The notes under the pieces are model-generated. The model saw nothing but the letters and a program-made list of their open reading frames with translations, was not told where the DNA came from and searched no databases. Shown here piece by piece: positions 8,796 to 17,050 of a stretch of DNA of 55,891 bases. A program made the translations under genes and the position numbers. Each line of letters starts with the position of its first letter. The first letter of the stretch is position 1. The stretch comes from Hymenobacter telluris (GTDB lineage: Bacteria > Bacteroidota > Bacteroidia > Cytophagales > Hymenobacteraceae), in the NCBI RefSeq assembly GCF_017313265.1, contig NZ_JAFLQZ010000025.1, positions 1-55,891 of the forward strand, written 5' to 3'.

Positions 8796-8963
8796 ATGAA
8801 AAAGGAGAAGACCGAGCGTACGGGTAAAAAGCAAGTAGGCTTAGAGGTAACTGTTGAAGAGAAGGAGTTGGCTGAGAAAGTAGCGAAAGAGCGCGGTCTG
8901 GGTTTCTCTGCCCTAGTTCGACTACTCATTAAGGATGAAGCTCGACGGCTGGGTATAATCTGA
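8796..8963 (+). CDS. Small ribbon-helix-helix-like DNA-binding protein
   Basis: A 55-aa protein, MKKEKTERTGKKQVGLEVTV followed by EEKELAEKVAKERGLGFSALVRLLIKDEARRLGII. The pattern is a basic N-terminus, one beta-strand (VGLEVTV), a helix, a Gly-containing turn and a second helix (SALVRLLIKDEARR). This is that of MetJ/Arc/CopG-type repressors. Such proteins serve as copy-number regulators, antitoxins or partition factors on plasmids. It lies 72 bp downstream of the 32-bp palindrome. No toxin-like partner follows directly. Confidence 0.65.
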   Translation: MKKEKTERTGKKQVGLEVTVEEKELAEKVAKERGLGFSALVRLLIKDEARRLGII

Positions 8964-9561
8964 ATAGAACGAATGAAAATACTTAGCACTGACAGTCCCG
9001 CAACGGCTTTGCCAATTGCTTGCAACTCGAAAGAGAAGAAGAATTGCTTTCCCTTTTAAGTAGACATTATGCAGCACTTCCTTCTGGTGTGGCTAGCAAA
9101 TCCAACAGGCCGTCATTCGGTAGATGGCGTTGAGACGACGATGCGTTTAAGAATTCCGACTTGATCTTCACAGTAGTGAACAGCAGAATACAGGCCCTGG
9201 CCAGTATTGGGTCGTACCCGGTCATCAACCTCTAGCCGCTTTAATACTGGCAATAGGCCAACTCGTGACCAAAGTGAACAGGGTATCAATAGCCCACTAT
9301 ACGGAAGTCTATAAGTTACGCGGAGCTTTACTGTCCGCTCAAATAGCTTCCCACTTCCTCCACCATTATTGAAATACAGTGGCGGAGGCAGCAGTACCAG
9401 ATACTGTATACTGGTTAGCGGAGCCGCATCAGAATCGTTATTACGATGAGGGGCTGCTATCTATTACTCAACATCCCTTCGATTCGAACATGGACCGAAC
9501 TGTTAAGAGCATTAATGGAAATTATTCGTCAGTTTTAACTCCTTATTAGAAAATATATTCC
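8964..9561. other. Intergenic decay region
   Basis: No intact gene. A tiny frame at 8974-9060 is probably chance. Rightward translation of about 9377-9549 gives a protein-like piece (AEAAVPDTVYWLAEPHQNRY, then DEGLLSITQHPFDSNMDRTV) that ends in TAG and has no start, so it looks like the C-terminal debris of a gene I cannot identify. Nothing regulatory stands out. Confidence 0.4.
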
Positions 9562-9831
9562 ATGTTTTGCCAGCATGGCGACCGTAATGGAAAAAGGAGC
9601 CCCTGGCTGCTGCTGGTCTTTGACACCTCGAATAAAGCCACCAGCCGCCGCATTCAACAGGCCCGCCGGGCCGGGGAGTTGCGAGAACTCCTGCCGCGGG
9701 TGTATACCTCCGACTTAACTACGGATCCAGCCCTGCTCGTGCGCCGACACTGGCTGCCACTACTTAGCCACCTCTATCCCGACCCCGTCATCAGCCACCG
9801 CTCCGGCCTGGACGCGCAGCCGACCTCATAA
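9562..9831 (+). pseudogene. Truncated N-terminal fragment, AbiEi-like type
   Basis: Eighty-nine codons. RIQQARRAGELRELLPRVYT followed by SDLTTDPALLVRRHWLPLLSHLYPDPVISHRSGLD resembles the N-terminal winged-helix region shared by AbiEi-type antitoxin/regulator proteins: a basic helix, LPRVYT, VRRxW, and a SHRSALxxQ-like end. Such proteins are normally much longer, but here the frame stops directly after DAQPTS, and nothing related continues downstream. It may be a broken gene or a stand-alone domain. Confidence 0.4.
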
Positions 9832-9891
9832 AGAGATATTTTTCTGACCTAGAAGTACTTAAAGAAAGTGGCCCTGTCGGGCCAAAAACAT

Positions 9892-9955
9892 GCTGGGTGC
9901 CCACCAGCTGCTTGCGTAAGCGATAGTATCACAAGCAAGTATTGGGGCACCCAGC
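9892..9955. terminator. Long hairpin, possible terminator
   Basis: GCTGGGTGCCC (9892-9902) pairs perfectly with GGGCACCCAGC (9945-9955), and CTTGC (9911-9915) pairs with GCAAG (9935-9939) inside it. There is no clear T-run on either side, so termination would be atypical. It lies just past the end of the leftward remnant at 9969 and may be its old 3' signal. Confidence 0.4.
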
Positions 9956-9968
9956 TGTTCTGTGCTAG

Positions 9969-10160
9969 TTAGAAAGTATAGCCGTTATCCGTCAAGCACA
10001 GTAAGGATAAGGCCGTGAGAGTATCGAATAGAGGCCAGACCTTCTCGGGGCGGGTTCGACGGAAGTATGCTGCTACTTGCTCCAAATCCATTTACTGTCC
10101 GGCTTGCTGCACAGCCTCATGTAGGGCCTACATCTGCTGCGCGAGTTCTATAGGCCGCGC
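9969..10160 (-). pseudogene. C-terminal remnant, methyltransferase-type tail
   Basis: Leftward translation gives ELAQQM-stop-ALHEAVQQAGQ-stop-MDLEQVAAYFRRTRPEKVWP followed by LFDTLTALSLLCLTDNGYTF and a final stop. The winged-helix-like pattern resembles the C-terminal end of large restriction-associated methyltransferases. Two in-frame stops and the absence of the rest mark it as debris. The family assignment is weak. Confidence 0.35.
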
Positions 10161-10427
10161 CTGGGGACCAGAGGTATTTGTAATAGCCGCTGGGGCCTTG
10201 ACTCGTTTGAACAACCAAACCTTGGTGTCAGCACAGCGATATGTTTAATGCTTAGCATAAGGGCTGATAATGCTCAATTATCATTCTTTAGTTGCTGTTG
10301 ACCGCTCCTCATGCTTTGGGTAACTGTACAATAAGCATGAGTATCATTCACGACAGCAAAATGCTTGCACAAAGTCGCGCGGGGTATGAATCTGAGCGGA
10401 GAATAACCTGTATATTCACCGCACATT

Positions 10428-11537
10428 ATGCGGAGAATCAGCTTATTTATTCATCAACTCCCAAGCTGGCCTCACTTTCATTGGGACCATGCTACGCTGG
10501 AATCAACCCTGGGCACAGTGCGCCACCAACAAGGGCACCTGCTTGGTCGCTTGGAAGCGCTTGGTCTTGAGCTACGCGCCGAAGCTACCTTGGAGTCGCT
10601 GGCGCTGGATGTGCTCAAGTCCAGCGAAATTGAAGGGGAAGTGCTCCCACCTGAGTCCGTGCGCTCTTCCTTGGCATACCGTTTGGGCTTGAACCAAGCG
10701 GGGTTACCTCCGATAGACCGAAGGGTGGAAGGTGTTGTCGCAATGATGCTAGATGCGACGCAACGGGCGCAAGCACCGTTAACGGCCGAACGCTTATTTG
10801 GCTGGCACCACGCGTTGTTCCCCACTGGGTACAGTGGTATGTACGCGGTGCGCGTAGGAGCGTGGCGCACCGGACCCATGCAGGTCGTGTCCGGTCCCTT
10901 AGGCCGTGAGTGGGTACACTTTGAAGCCCCGGCCGCAGAGGAGCTGGACGCCGAGATGCACCGGTTCCTTGAATGGTTTAACGCGCCGGCAGACTTAGAC
11001 CCTGTGCTGAAAGCCGCCGTGGCCCACTTCTGGTTTGTCACCATTCACCCCTTCGACGACGGCAACGGACGCATCGCCCGCGCCATTGCCGATCTGCAAT
11101 TGACGCGGGCAGATGGTATGGCCCCGCGCGGGTACAGTATGTCGGCGCAGATTCAGGCCGAACGCCAGACGTATTACGACCTGCTGGAAACAAGTCAGCG
11201 GGGTACCCTGGATATAACGCCGTGGCTTACCTGGTTTCTGCAATGCCTGGGCCGGGCGTTGACTCGGGCAGAGCACACATTAGGGCAAGTGATGGTCAAG
11301 GCTCGGTTCTGGGAGCGGCATCGCTTGACGCCGTTGACCGAGAGGCAACGGCTGCTGGTGCAGCGCTTACTGAATGGCTTTGAAGGCAAGCTTACCACCA
11401 GCAAGTGGGCCCGCATGGCCAAGTGCTCTCAGGATACGGCCGGCCGCGATATTGCCGACCTGATCAGCAAAGGCATCCTGCTGAAAGAAAGCGCGGGCGG
11501 CCGTAGTACGGGTTACCGGTTGGCGCCGCTGGAGTAA
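10428..11537 (+). CDS. fic: Fic-domain AMP transferase, self-inhibited class
   Basis: A 369-aa Fic protein. An N-terminal DUF4172-like part (WPHFHWDHATLESTLG) precedes SSEIEGE (residues 65-71), which fits the class II inhibitory motif (S/T)xxxE(G/N). The Fic core has the canonical HPFDDGNGR at 207-215, so the catalytic His is intact. The C-terminal ~90 residues form a winged-helix-like segment (LTTSKWARMAKCSQDTAGRDIADLISKGIL). Fic proteins transfer AMP or another nucleotide to hydroxyl side chains of target proteins, and the internal Glu finger keeps activity low. No separate antitoxin gene is needed or visible. The protein looks complete and lies alone between decayed DNA and a dif-like repeat. 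Confidence 0.88.
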   Translation: MRRISLFIHQLPSWPHFHWDHATLESTLGTVRHQQGHLLGRLEALGLELRAEATLESLALDVLKSSEIEGEVLPPESVRSSLAYRLGLNQAGLPPIDRRVEGVVAMMLDATQRAQAPLTAERLFGWHHALFPTGYSGMYAVRVGAWRTGPMQVVSGPLGREWVHFEAPAAEELDAEMHRFLEWFNAPADLDPVLKAAVAHFWFVTIHPFDDGNGRIARAIADLQLTRADGMAPRGYSMSAQIQAERQTYYDLLETSQRGTLDITPWLTWFLQCLGRALTRAEHTLGQVMVKARFWERHRLTPLTERQRLLVQRLLNGFEGKLTTSKWARMAKCSQDTAGRDIADLISKGILLKESAGGRSTGYRLAPLE

Positions 11538-11607
11538 GACGCAGTAGCGCGCGATTACACCCGAAAGGTTGCGCGGCCGTTTCCGACTGTACACTAGCGT
11601 GGCAGCA

Positions 11608-11640
11608 TAGGTTTCGATAACGTTTCCTTATCGGAACCTA
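11608..11640. repeat. dif-like inverted repeat, left copy
   Basis: TAGGTTTCGATAA, a 7-bp spacer (CGTTTCC) and TTATCGGAACCTA. The two 13-bp arms are inverted with one mismatch. Both arms recur exactly, in inverted orientation, at 22994-23026. The ATAA-spacer-TTAT core and arm length resemble XerC/XerD recombination sites, although the spacer is 7 bp and not the usual 6. There is no T-run, so termination is less likely. Confidence 0.55.
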
Positions 11641-11841
11641 CTTAATCCCAGTGGTTCTTGCAGCAGCAAGCTTGCTAAGTTTTACGTCAGCCTGCTCTCT
11701 CTTAGTTAGCTCAACTAAGATTCTAGACCTTAACCTAATCGTGAGAGAAGTTCAAACAGCGGCTGATTTACGTAGTAACTTGAGGTTGCCAGTTTGTTTG
11801 CGCGCAGAATAAGAAATAGCCAGGAAGGGATGCAAGCTAGC

Positions 11842-11872
11842 TATGTAAAGAAACTTGATTTTTCTTTACATA
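11842..11872. promoter_or_regulatory. 12-bp-arm inverted repeat, unknown role
   Basis: TATGTAAAGAAA (11842-11853) and TTTCTTTACATA (11861-11872) are perfect inverted repeats, and a further half-site TATGTAA lies at 11884-11890. It stands in the 440-bp gap between the left dif-like repeat and the 3' end of the retron-associated operon. It could be an operator or the 3' hairpin of that operon; no downstream gene on the plus strand is present to be controlled. The rest of the gap (11641-12077) shows no gene. Confidence 0.45.
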
Positions 11873-12077
11873 TGATCTTGACCTATGTAAAACAAACGAG
11901 GGGTCTCTTAACATAGGTGATGCAACCATCCTCACTTGCGGAGTACAATTACCTATGCAGGGTGAAAATCATAAGGACTGATAAGGTTTACTTATCGTTC
12001 CTTATTAAGCATTGAAAAATTTATCATAAAGATAGTTTCTTAGCCATGCTGCTAATATTTCTTTAAAGAAGTATTAG

Positions 12078-13889
12078 TCATTTAGCAATTCTATCTGAGG
12101 ATACGAGCACATTCCACTCTTCCTTCTCTTTGTGCTTGTTATAGCTCAACACTGCCCGCCCACTTATTTGCTCCCCATCCTGCCAGCCTTGCCGGGTAAT
12201 CAGATGCGGAGGCAGGAAAATGTTATCTACGAATCCAAAGCCCTTGGCGTGCAGCTGAAGCGGCCCGGCAAATTCCCGATAAATAGTTGCCTCAGGCTGC
12301 TCAGTCGTTTTTTCAGCGGCCACTGCCGAATATAATGTGTTGCCGTCTTTTATTCGTGACTGCAGCCACAGCCGCACGGCATCACCAGCCCCCAGCTCTG
12401 CCAATCCGAAATCAGCGGTAGCAAACGAGAGGCGCAACCCGGGCCTTACCGTAACAAAGGCCCGGGCCCGATCTGGCGTGCACCCCGTCACCACCCCCAA
12501 CAGCGGCGGCAATGAGTCCCAGGCCTGTCCCGCCGGGCGCTGCTGTACCTGCAGTACCCTGGGTTTCCCATTCACCAGCTCACTGCGTACCTGCAACGGC
12601 GTACCCAACGGCAGCTTGGCTACCCACTTGAACCGACGCAGAGGTACCGAGAGGGACCGTGGCAATCCATCAGTGCTGGGTGGCAACAGATAAATGGCGC
12701 CGGGTTTATCCGGTGCATCTGCCCGCACCGACGACAGCACCACTGACTGCCACGGTAGGTCCCCATATACGGCAGCCTCAGCGGTTTCCAACCATCGGCG
12801 GCGGGCATCCGCTGCCGGCGCTGACGGATGCTGTGCCAACTGTGCCAGCAGGCTGAGCATTTCACCGCGTACAGGCCAGCCCTCGGCTTTCGTGGTTTTC
12901 TCGGCTTTCTGCAGCTGCCAGCGGGCTTCGCTTGGAAAATCTCTCTGCAGTCGATTCGCCAGGGTCAGCCGCAGCCCCCGCAGAAATTTTTCCTCGGCCC
13001 CGCACGTGGTAGCCCGGTAGTAGCAGGCCGTGGCGGTAGCGGCGTCAGTTGCATCCAGGGTTTCTGCCAGTAGCCGCCAAGCCCAGAATTCACTGCTTTT
13101 TCTTCGGACCACGGGCAGCAGCACCGCCAGCGTGGTCGGCAGATCTTCGCCCAGAGCCGCCAACAACTTGGCCCGGCGGTAATCCAACCAGCCATACTGC
13201 GGATACGTGGCCGCCAGCTGCTCCAACCGCGGCAGCAGTGCATCCACACTCGCCCGCGTCTGTGCGGCCACGGCTTGGCCCGTAGTCTGCAGCCATGCCG
13301 GTGCACCAGGCTGCCGCCCCATCTGCAGTCGGCTGATGAGTTGCGCGGCGTAGGTGCCATACGCAGTTTCGGCCACCGCCGGGAGGTGCACCGGTTTACT
13401 TGCTCCGTGTGGAGTAAACGATTCCTGCTCAAAATCCTCCGGCCGCAGCAAATCCAGATTCCACCACGCCCACCAGGTAAAAGGGAGGTGCTCTTTGCAC
13501 TTCAACGACGCCTGCAGCAGCACCGAGCGGCCCTTCGACGGTTCTGCCCCGACGGGCACTGTAGCCAGCACTGTCAATAGCTCACTGATTGCCTCACCCG
13601 GCACCGGCTGCTTCTTGCTCAGCGCGGCAACCAAGGCCCGCACTTCCCAAAACAACTGCTCGTCGCGACTGGGGTGCGCCGGCAGGGCCAAATCTGCCAG
13701 CTTGCTCAGGCACCGGATAGCCGCCGAAGTATCTACCTTCGCCGTGGCTTTTTTTAAGTATGCCAGCATCACCCGGTGCATTTCCGCGTGAGCAATGGCA
13801 CTAGTCGGGTACTCGGTCAGATAAGCTTCAGCTTGAGCAAAAGCGGCTTTGAGCTGCCCGGTGCGGCAGAGTTCGGAAACGGACGGCAT
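12078..13889 (-). CDS. TPR-like protein with OB-fold/cold-shock-like C-terminus
   Basis: A 603-aa protein. The N-terminal ~370 residues are helical repeats of TPR type (GQLKAAFAQAEAYLTEYPTS, AHAEMHRVMLAYLKKA, and YPQYGWLDYRRAKLLAALGE as repeat-like units). The C-terminal ~200 residues are beta-rich and look like two small OB or cold-shock/S1-like barrels (LPPLLGVVTGCTPDRARAFV, then GPLQLHAKGFGFVDNIFLPP). This architecture suggests a nucleic-acid-binding scaffold. It starts 15 bp after the helicase gene ends and is the last gene of the leftward retron operon. I do not know an enzymatic role; acting as partner of the helicase is inferred from the tight coupling. Confidence 0.65.
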   Translation of the reverse strand: MPSVSELCRTGQLKAAFAQAEAYLTEYPTSAIAHAEMHRVMLAYLKKATAKVDTSAAIRCLSKLADLALPAHPSRDEQLFWEVRALVAALSKKQPVPGEAISELLTVLATVPVGAEPSKGRSVLLQASLKCKEHLPFTWWAWWNLDLLRPEDFEQESFTPHGASKPVHLPAVAETAYGTYAAQLISRLQMGRQPGAPAWLQTTGQAVAAQTRASVDALLPRLEQLAATYPQYGWLDYRRAKLLAALGEDLPTTLAVLLPVVRRKSSEFWAWRLLAETLDATDAATATACYYRATTCGAEEKFLRGLRLTLANRLQRDFPSEARWQLQKAEKTTKAEGWPVRGEMLSLLAQLAQHPSAPAADARRRWLETAEAAVYGDLPWQSVVLSSVRADAPDKPGAIYLLPPSTDGLPRSLSVPLRRFKWVAKLPLGTPLQVRSELVNGKPRVLQVQQRPAGQAWDSLPPLLGVVTGCTPDRARAFVTVRPGLRLSFATADFGLAELGAGDAVRLWLQSRIKDGNTLYSAVAAEKTTEQPEATIYREFAGPLQLHAKGFGFVDNIFLPPHLITRQGWQDGEQISGRAVLSYNKHKEKEEWNVLVSSDRIAK

Positions 13890-13904
13890 GGTGATGGATT
13901 GAGG

Positions 13905-16022
13905 CTAATTCAGCGCCTGCAGGATGGAGTGTAGTTTTCCCAGCAGCTCCGGCGAATCGTGCTGGTCTACTCGCACCCCGGTGATGCAGTCCTTCTTACC
14001 GTAGTCGAAGATGAGGTTGGCCCGGCCTGCCTCGTGCTGCAGTTGGTAATGCTCCGCGTAAGGCTTGTGGCGCACGCACAGAATGCTGATACCAGCCGCC
14101 GACGCCGCTTCGGCAAACAACTCGTGGTAAGCGGCCAGAGTAGGTGAGGTGGCGGCGTCAAAATGCACGGGCACTGCTGACGCGGCGGCTGGCAGGGGCT
14201 CCCGCAGCCGCTGTACCGCCTCCTGGGTAAGCTCGGTAGCCGGGCCGGCGGGCTGCACCGAGCTGAAGGGCACCGAATCCTTGTAGTACACCGTCACCTG
14301 ACCGCGCTGTTTGCCACGCCGCAGCAGGTAGCGCAAGCCGTACTGCACTGGCGCAATCTGCTCTACCTCGGCGCCAGCTTCGGTGAGCTGGGCAGCTACC
14401 CGGCGCACCTGCTGCAGCTGCGTGTTCGGCAGGCTTCGGATGCCAAGCCGGGCTTCCAGCTCGGTCAGCTCGTCAAACTGCGCGGTTTGCTCCCGCACTA
14501 CCTCTGCAAACAACGGTACAGGAACTGACAGCGGCGGCTTGGCCTGCGGGTCGAACAGCCGCATGGCCTCCCACGGCGTGAAATTCTGGTCATTAAGCAG
14601 GTACACCTGTCGGCTCGCCCGCGTCAGCGCCGTGTACACCCACCGAAAATAGTGAGCGTGGCGCCGGCCGCTGAAGCCCGCAAAATCAATAAAGGCCGTG
14701 TGCCAGGTCCCTCCCTGGGCTTTGTGGCAGGTAATGGCATAGCCGTACTTGGCCCGCAGGGCGTGAAAATGCGCGTCCTGGCGCAGAAAATTGCTGAACT
14801 CAGGATGCCGGTCATCAAAGCTGTGCTTTTCGCGGCAGCGCCGCACGGCGTCGATATAGAGTGCCTTCACCTCATTGGCACTCAGGGCTCGGTCAGGGCT
14901 GGTCAGAAAGGCGTCCAACAACAGACGCTCTTCCGCATAGGTGCTGCCATTGGGGCAGGTGAAGCGTAGACGCACCGGCCGCCAGGTGAGCGGCACGTAC
15001 ACCGGCGTCTTGTTCACATGGATTCGCACCTGCCGGGTGTAGGGCATCCCGGCCGACAGCACCGTAGCAAAATCCCCATTATAGATCGGTTCTTCGTCGT
15101 TCAGGTAGTTGTTCTGCGTGATGATCAGCCGGTCATTGTCGGCTACGTCAGCGCGTCCGGGGAAGAAATGCCCCCGCACCAACTCGTTGTACTGCCGGGC
15201 CAGGTTGTTGGAGTAGGTGATGATAATAGCCCGGTCTGCGGCATCGGGGCCACCGCCCGCCGCCAGATAGGCCGGCAGCAGCTGCCCTGGGGCCACATCC
15301 TGCACATCAGCCGTTCGGTTCAGCCGCAGCCCGGCAAAGTACCCGCGCCGCAGGGCGTCGCGCACCATGGTAGCATTGGCCAGAATGCCGCTGTCGGTTT
15401 GCTGACGCACCACGTCGGTCAGCTCCACCTCGCGCACTGGCACACCGGCCGCGCCGCCCAGGCGCTGGCTCAACTCGGCCGCGTCCAATGCCCACGAGTC
15501 CCGGTCACCCACGGGCGGCAGTTGGGCCCGGTCGCCCACCAGTAGCAGCTTGTAGCCATTCTGAGCCGTAGGCCGCACGTAGCGCAACAGGTCTGCCAGC
15601 AGATGCCCTGTCCCCAGCCGGAAAAACTCCGACTCGCTGAACGCGTCGCCCACCATCGAGGCCTCGTCCACCACGAACACCGTCCCAACGGGATAACCGT
15701 TGTTGGCCAGGCCAAAGAAGAACTTAAACGACTTGTCCGCATCGTCCTTACCGGTTTGCAGCGGCTTCAGGTGCGAGAAGTCGTAAATACCCCGGTGAAT
15801 GGTGCTGGCCTCCAGTTGGGTTTGCTGCCGCAGCACGCCCGCTGCCCGGCCCGTTGGCGCCAGCAGTACCGCCGGCTGCTGCAGCTCCGCCAGCAGGGTC
15901 TTCAGTAGAAAGGTCTTTCCTGTACCCGCGTAGCCTCGCAACAGGAATACCGGTTCATTGGGGTTGTGCAGAAATTGGCGGAAGAATGTGAGGGCGGCTT
16001 GTTGGGCTCGGGTGAGATTCAT
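13905..16022 (-). CDS. RecD/Pif1-like SF1B DNA helicase
   Basis: A 705-aa helicase. Visible motifs are Walker A GYAGTGKT (residues 30-37), Walker B VVDEAS (117-122), motif III VGDRAQLPPV (162-171), motif V TCHKAQGGTW (431-440) and motif VI VYTALTRAS (462-470). Their order is that of 5'-3' RecD/Pif1-type helicases. The C-terminal ~220 residues after the helicase core are unusual and may be a separate domain (RYLLRRGKQRGQVTVYYKDS, then HKPYAEHYQLQHEAGRANLI). The gene follows the HEPN-motif gene by 13 bp and precedes the TPR protein by 15 bp. Unwinding of DNA or RNA-DNA hybrids, perhaps msDNA or phage replication intermediates, is inferred. Confidence in helicase identity is high. Confidence 0.88.
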   Translation of the reverse strand: MNLTRAQQAALTFFRQFLHNPNEPVFLLRGYAGTGKTFLLKTLLAELQQPAVLLAPTGRAAGVLRQQTQLEASTIHRGIYDFSHLKPLQTGKDDADKSFKFFFGLANNGYPVGTVFVVDEASMVGDAFSESEFFRLGTGHLLADLLRYVRPTAQNGYKLLLVGDRAQLPPVGDRDSWALDAAELSQRLGGAAGVPVREVELTDVVRQQTDSGILANATMVRDALRRGYFAGLRLNRTADVQDVAPGQLLPAYLAAGGGPDAADRAIIITYSNNLARQYNELVRGHFFPGRADVADNDRLIITQNNYLNDEEPIYNGDFATVLSAGMPYTRQVRIHVNKTPVYVPLTWRPVRLRFTCPNGSTYAEERLLLDAFLTSPDRALSANEVKALYIDAVRRCREKHSFDDRHPEFSNFLRQDAHFHALRAKYGYAITCHKAQGGTWHTAFIDFAGFSGRRHAHYFRWVYTALTRASRQVYLLNDQNFTPWEAMRLFDPQAKPPLSVPVPLFAEVVREQTAQFDELTELEARLGIRSLPNTQLQQVRRVAAQLTEAGAEVEQIAPVQYGLRYLLRRGKQRGQVTVYYKDSVPFSSVQPAGPATELTQEAVQRLREPLPAAASAVPVHFDAATSPTLAAYHELFAEAASAAGISILCVRHKPYAEHYQLQHEAGRANLIFDYGKKDCITGVRVDQHDSPELLGKLHSILQALN

Positions 16023-16035
16023 GTTAATACTTTAT

Positions 16036-17004
16036 CTATTTTTTCAATAACATAACGGCATTATAAAGCCTTTTTAATAACCCTCTTACTATAACGGAAT
16101 TAGATCCTGGCTCTACTAAAAATTTAATAGCTTCTAAGCGACTTTCAATTTCCTTTTCTTCTGATGTTTTATTGTATATTTTGCCATTTTTCTTTGCTTC
16201 GTTTATCTTATTTTTTAAATTTAATGCATCGTATTGAACTTGAAGTTTCCTAATGTCACTTGCATATTTGCGTAAAACTGTTGTACATCTATGTTCTTCC
16301 ATGTTTCGCACATGGCGCAATGAGTGCATAGTATTTCCTTCGCTTGTTGAGAGGCAATAAGCATAAATCTTAGTTCCAATAGGTATTGCAGTTAATGAAG
16401 TACATTCCTCGTTTATAGATATACCAAGTCTTCGAAAATCAGTACGCATTGTAAATATGTTATTATTGTATTTCGTGTCATAGTATAAGTTTAGCAACTC
16501 TTCCACTTGATAAAATGCAAATACGCAAAAACGTCTAAAAGCCAATTCTTCTCCGTACCTTTCATAAGTGCTTATGTCAAGTAAAGAATTTTCCATTCTT
16601 ATATTATCGATCAAAAGTTGCTTTTTCACTTGCTCTTGAATCCCTTCATAGGAAATTGAAGGACCAACTTTTAATCCAATACTTCCTTGTATCGATAAAG
16701 CAATTCGTTTGATTTCTGTAATATCGTTAATCAATGTTTGATAGTTAATGTTATTTTTTGGATCTTCTATAATGCCTTTCTTGTTTTTGTTGTCATTTCT
16801 ATGAAATTCATTATTTTCAATGTGTATATGTATTGATTTATCATCTAATTGATCTGTATTAATTATAGCAGCATTATCCAGCAAACAATGCAATTGTGCC
16901 GGTAATCTTCTTTTTAAATCTTCTATCTGGTCAAATTGACCTCTTTTCTTTAAGCGCAATATTTTCTCTCTAAGAACTTCAGGCAAAATGATAGGTTTGG
17001 CCAT
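16036..17004 (-). CDS. HEPN-motif protein, candidate retron effector RNase
   Basis: A 322-aa protein. Residues 233-238 read RNMEEH in the context SLRHVRNMEEHRC. This matches the HEPN ribonuclease active-site pattern Rx4-6H, in its common RNxxxH form. Around it the protein is helical (ELAFRRFCVFAFYQVEELLN, LLNLYYDTKY), as expected of a HEPN four-helix fold. The N-terminus (LREKILRLKKRGQFDQIEDL, KRRLPAQLHCLLDN) could be a small helical adaptor domain. The DNA is markedly AT-rich against the GC-rich genes on both sides, so it looks like a swapped-in cassette. It lies 46 bp downstream of the retron RT and 13 bp before the helicase. HEPN proteins in defence usually cleave tRNA or mRNA. The HEPN call rests on the motif and helical context only. 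Confidence 0.65.
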   Translation of the reverse strand: MAKPIILPEVLREKILRLKKRGQFDQIEDLKRRLPAQLHCLLDNAAIINTDQLDDKSIHIHIENNEFHRNDNKNKKGIIEDPKNNINYQTLINDITEIKRIALSIQGSIGLKVGPSISYEGIQEQVKKQLLIDNIRMENSLLDISTYERYGEELAFRRFCVFAFYQVEELLNLYYDTKYNNNIFTMRTDFRRLGISINEECTSLTAIPIGTKIYAYCLSTSEGNTMHSLRHVRNMEEHRCTTVLRKYASDIRKLQVQYDALNLKNKINEAKKNGKIYNKTSEEKEIESRLEAIKFLVEPGSNSVIVRGLLKRLYNAVMLLKK

Positions 17005-17050
17005 AAGTCATTAAGCTATTTAGTGCAAGAATTAAGCTTAGAGCTTGTGC

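Noticed and set aside
8974..9060. 28-codon frame after the RHH-like gene
   Set aside because: Too short, no conserved pattern, no partner logic.
9892..9955. Hairpin considered as an integron attC site
   Set aside because: No R' or R'' core sites and no integrase gene; it is better described as a simple long inverted repeat.
11608..11640. Repeat considered as the fic terminator
   Set aside because: No T-run on either strand, and the same arms recur 11.4 kb away in inverted orientation next to no comparable gene end.
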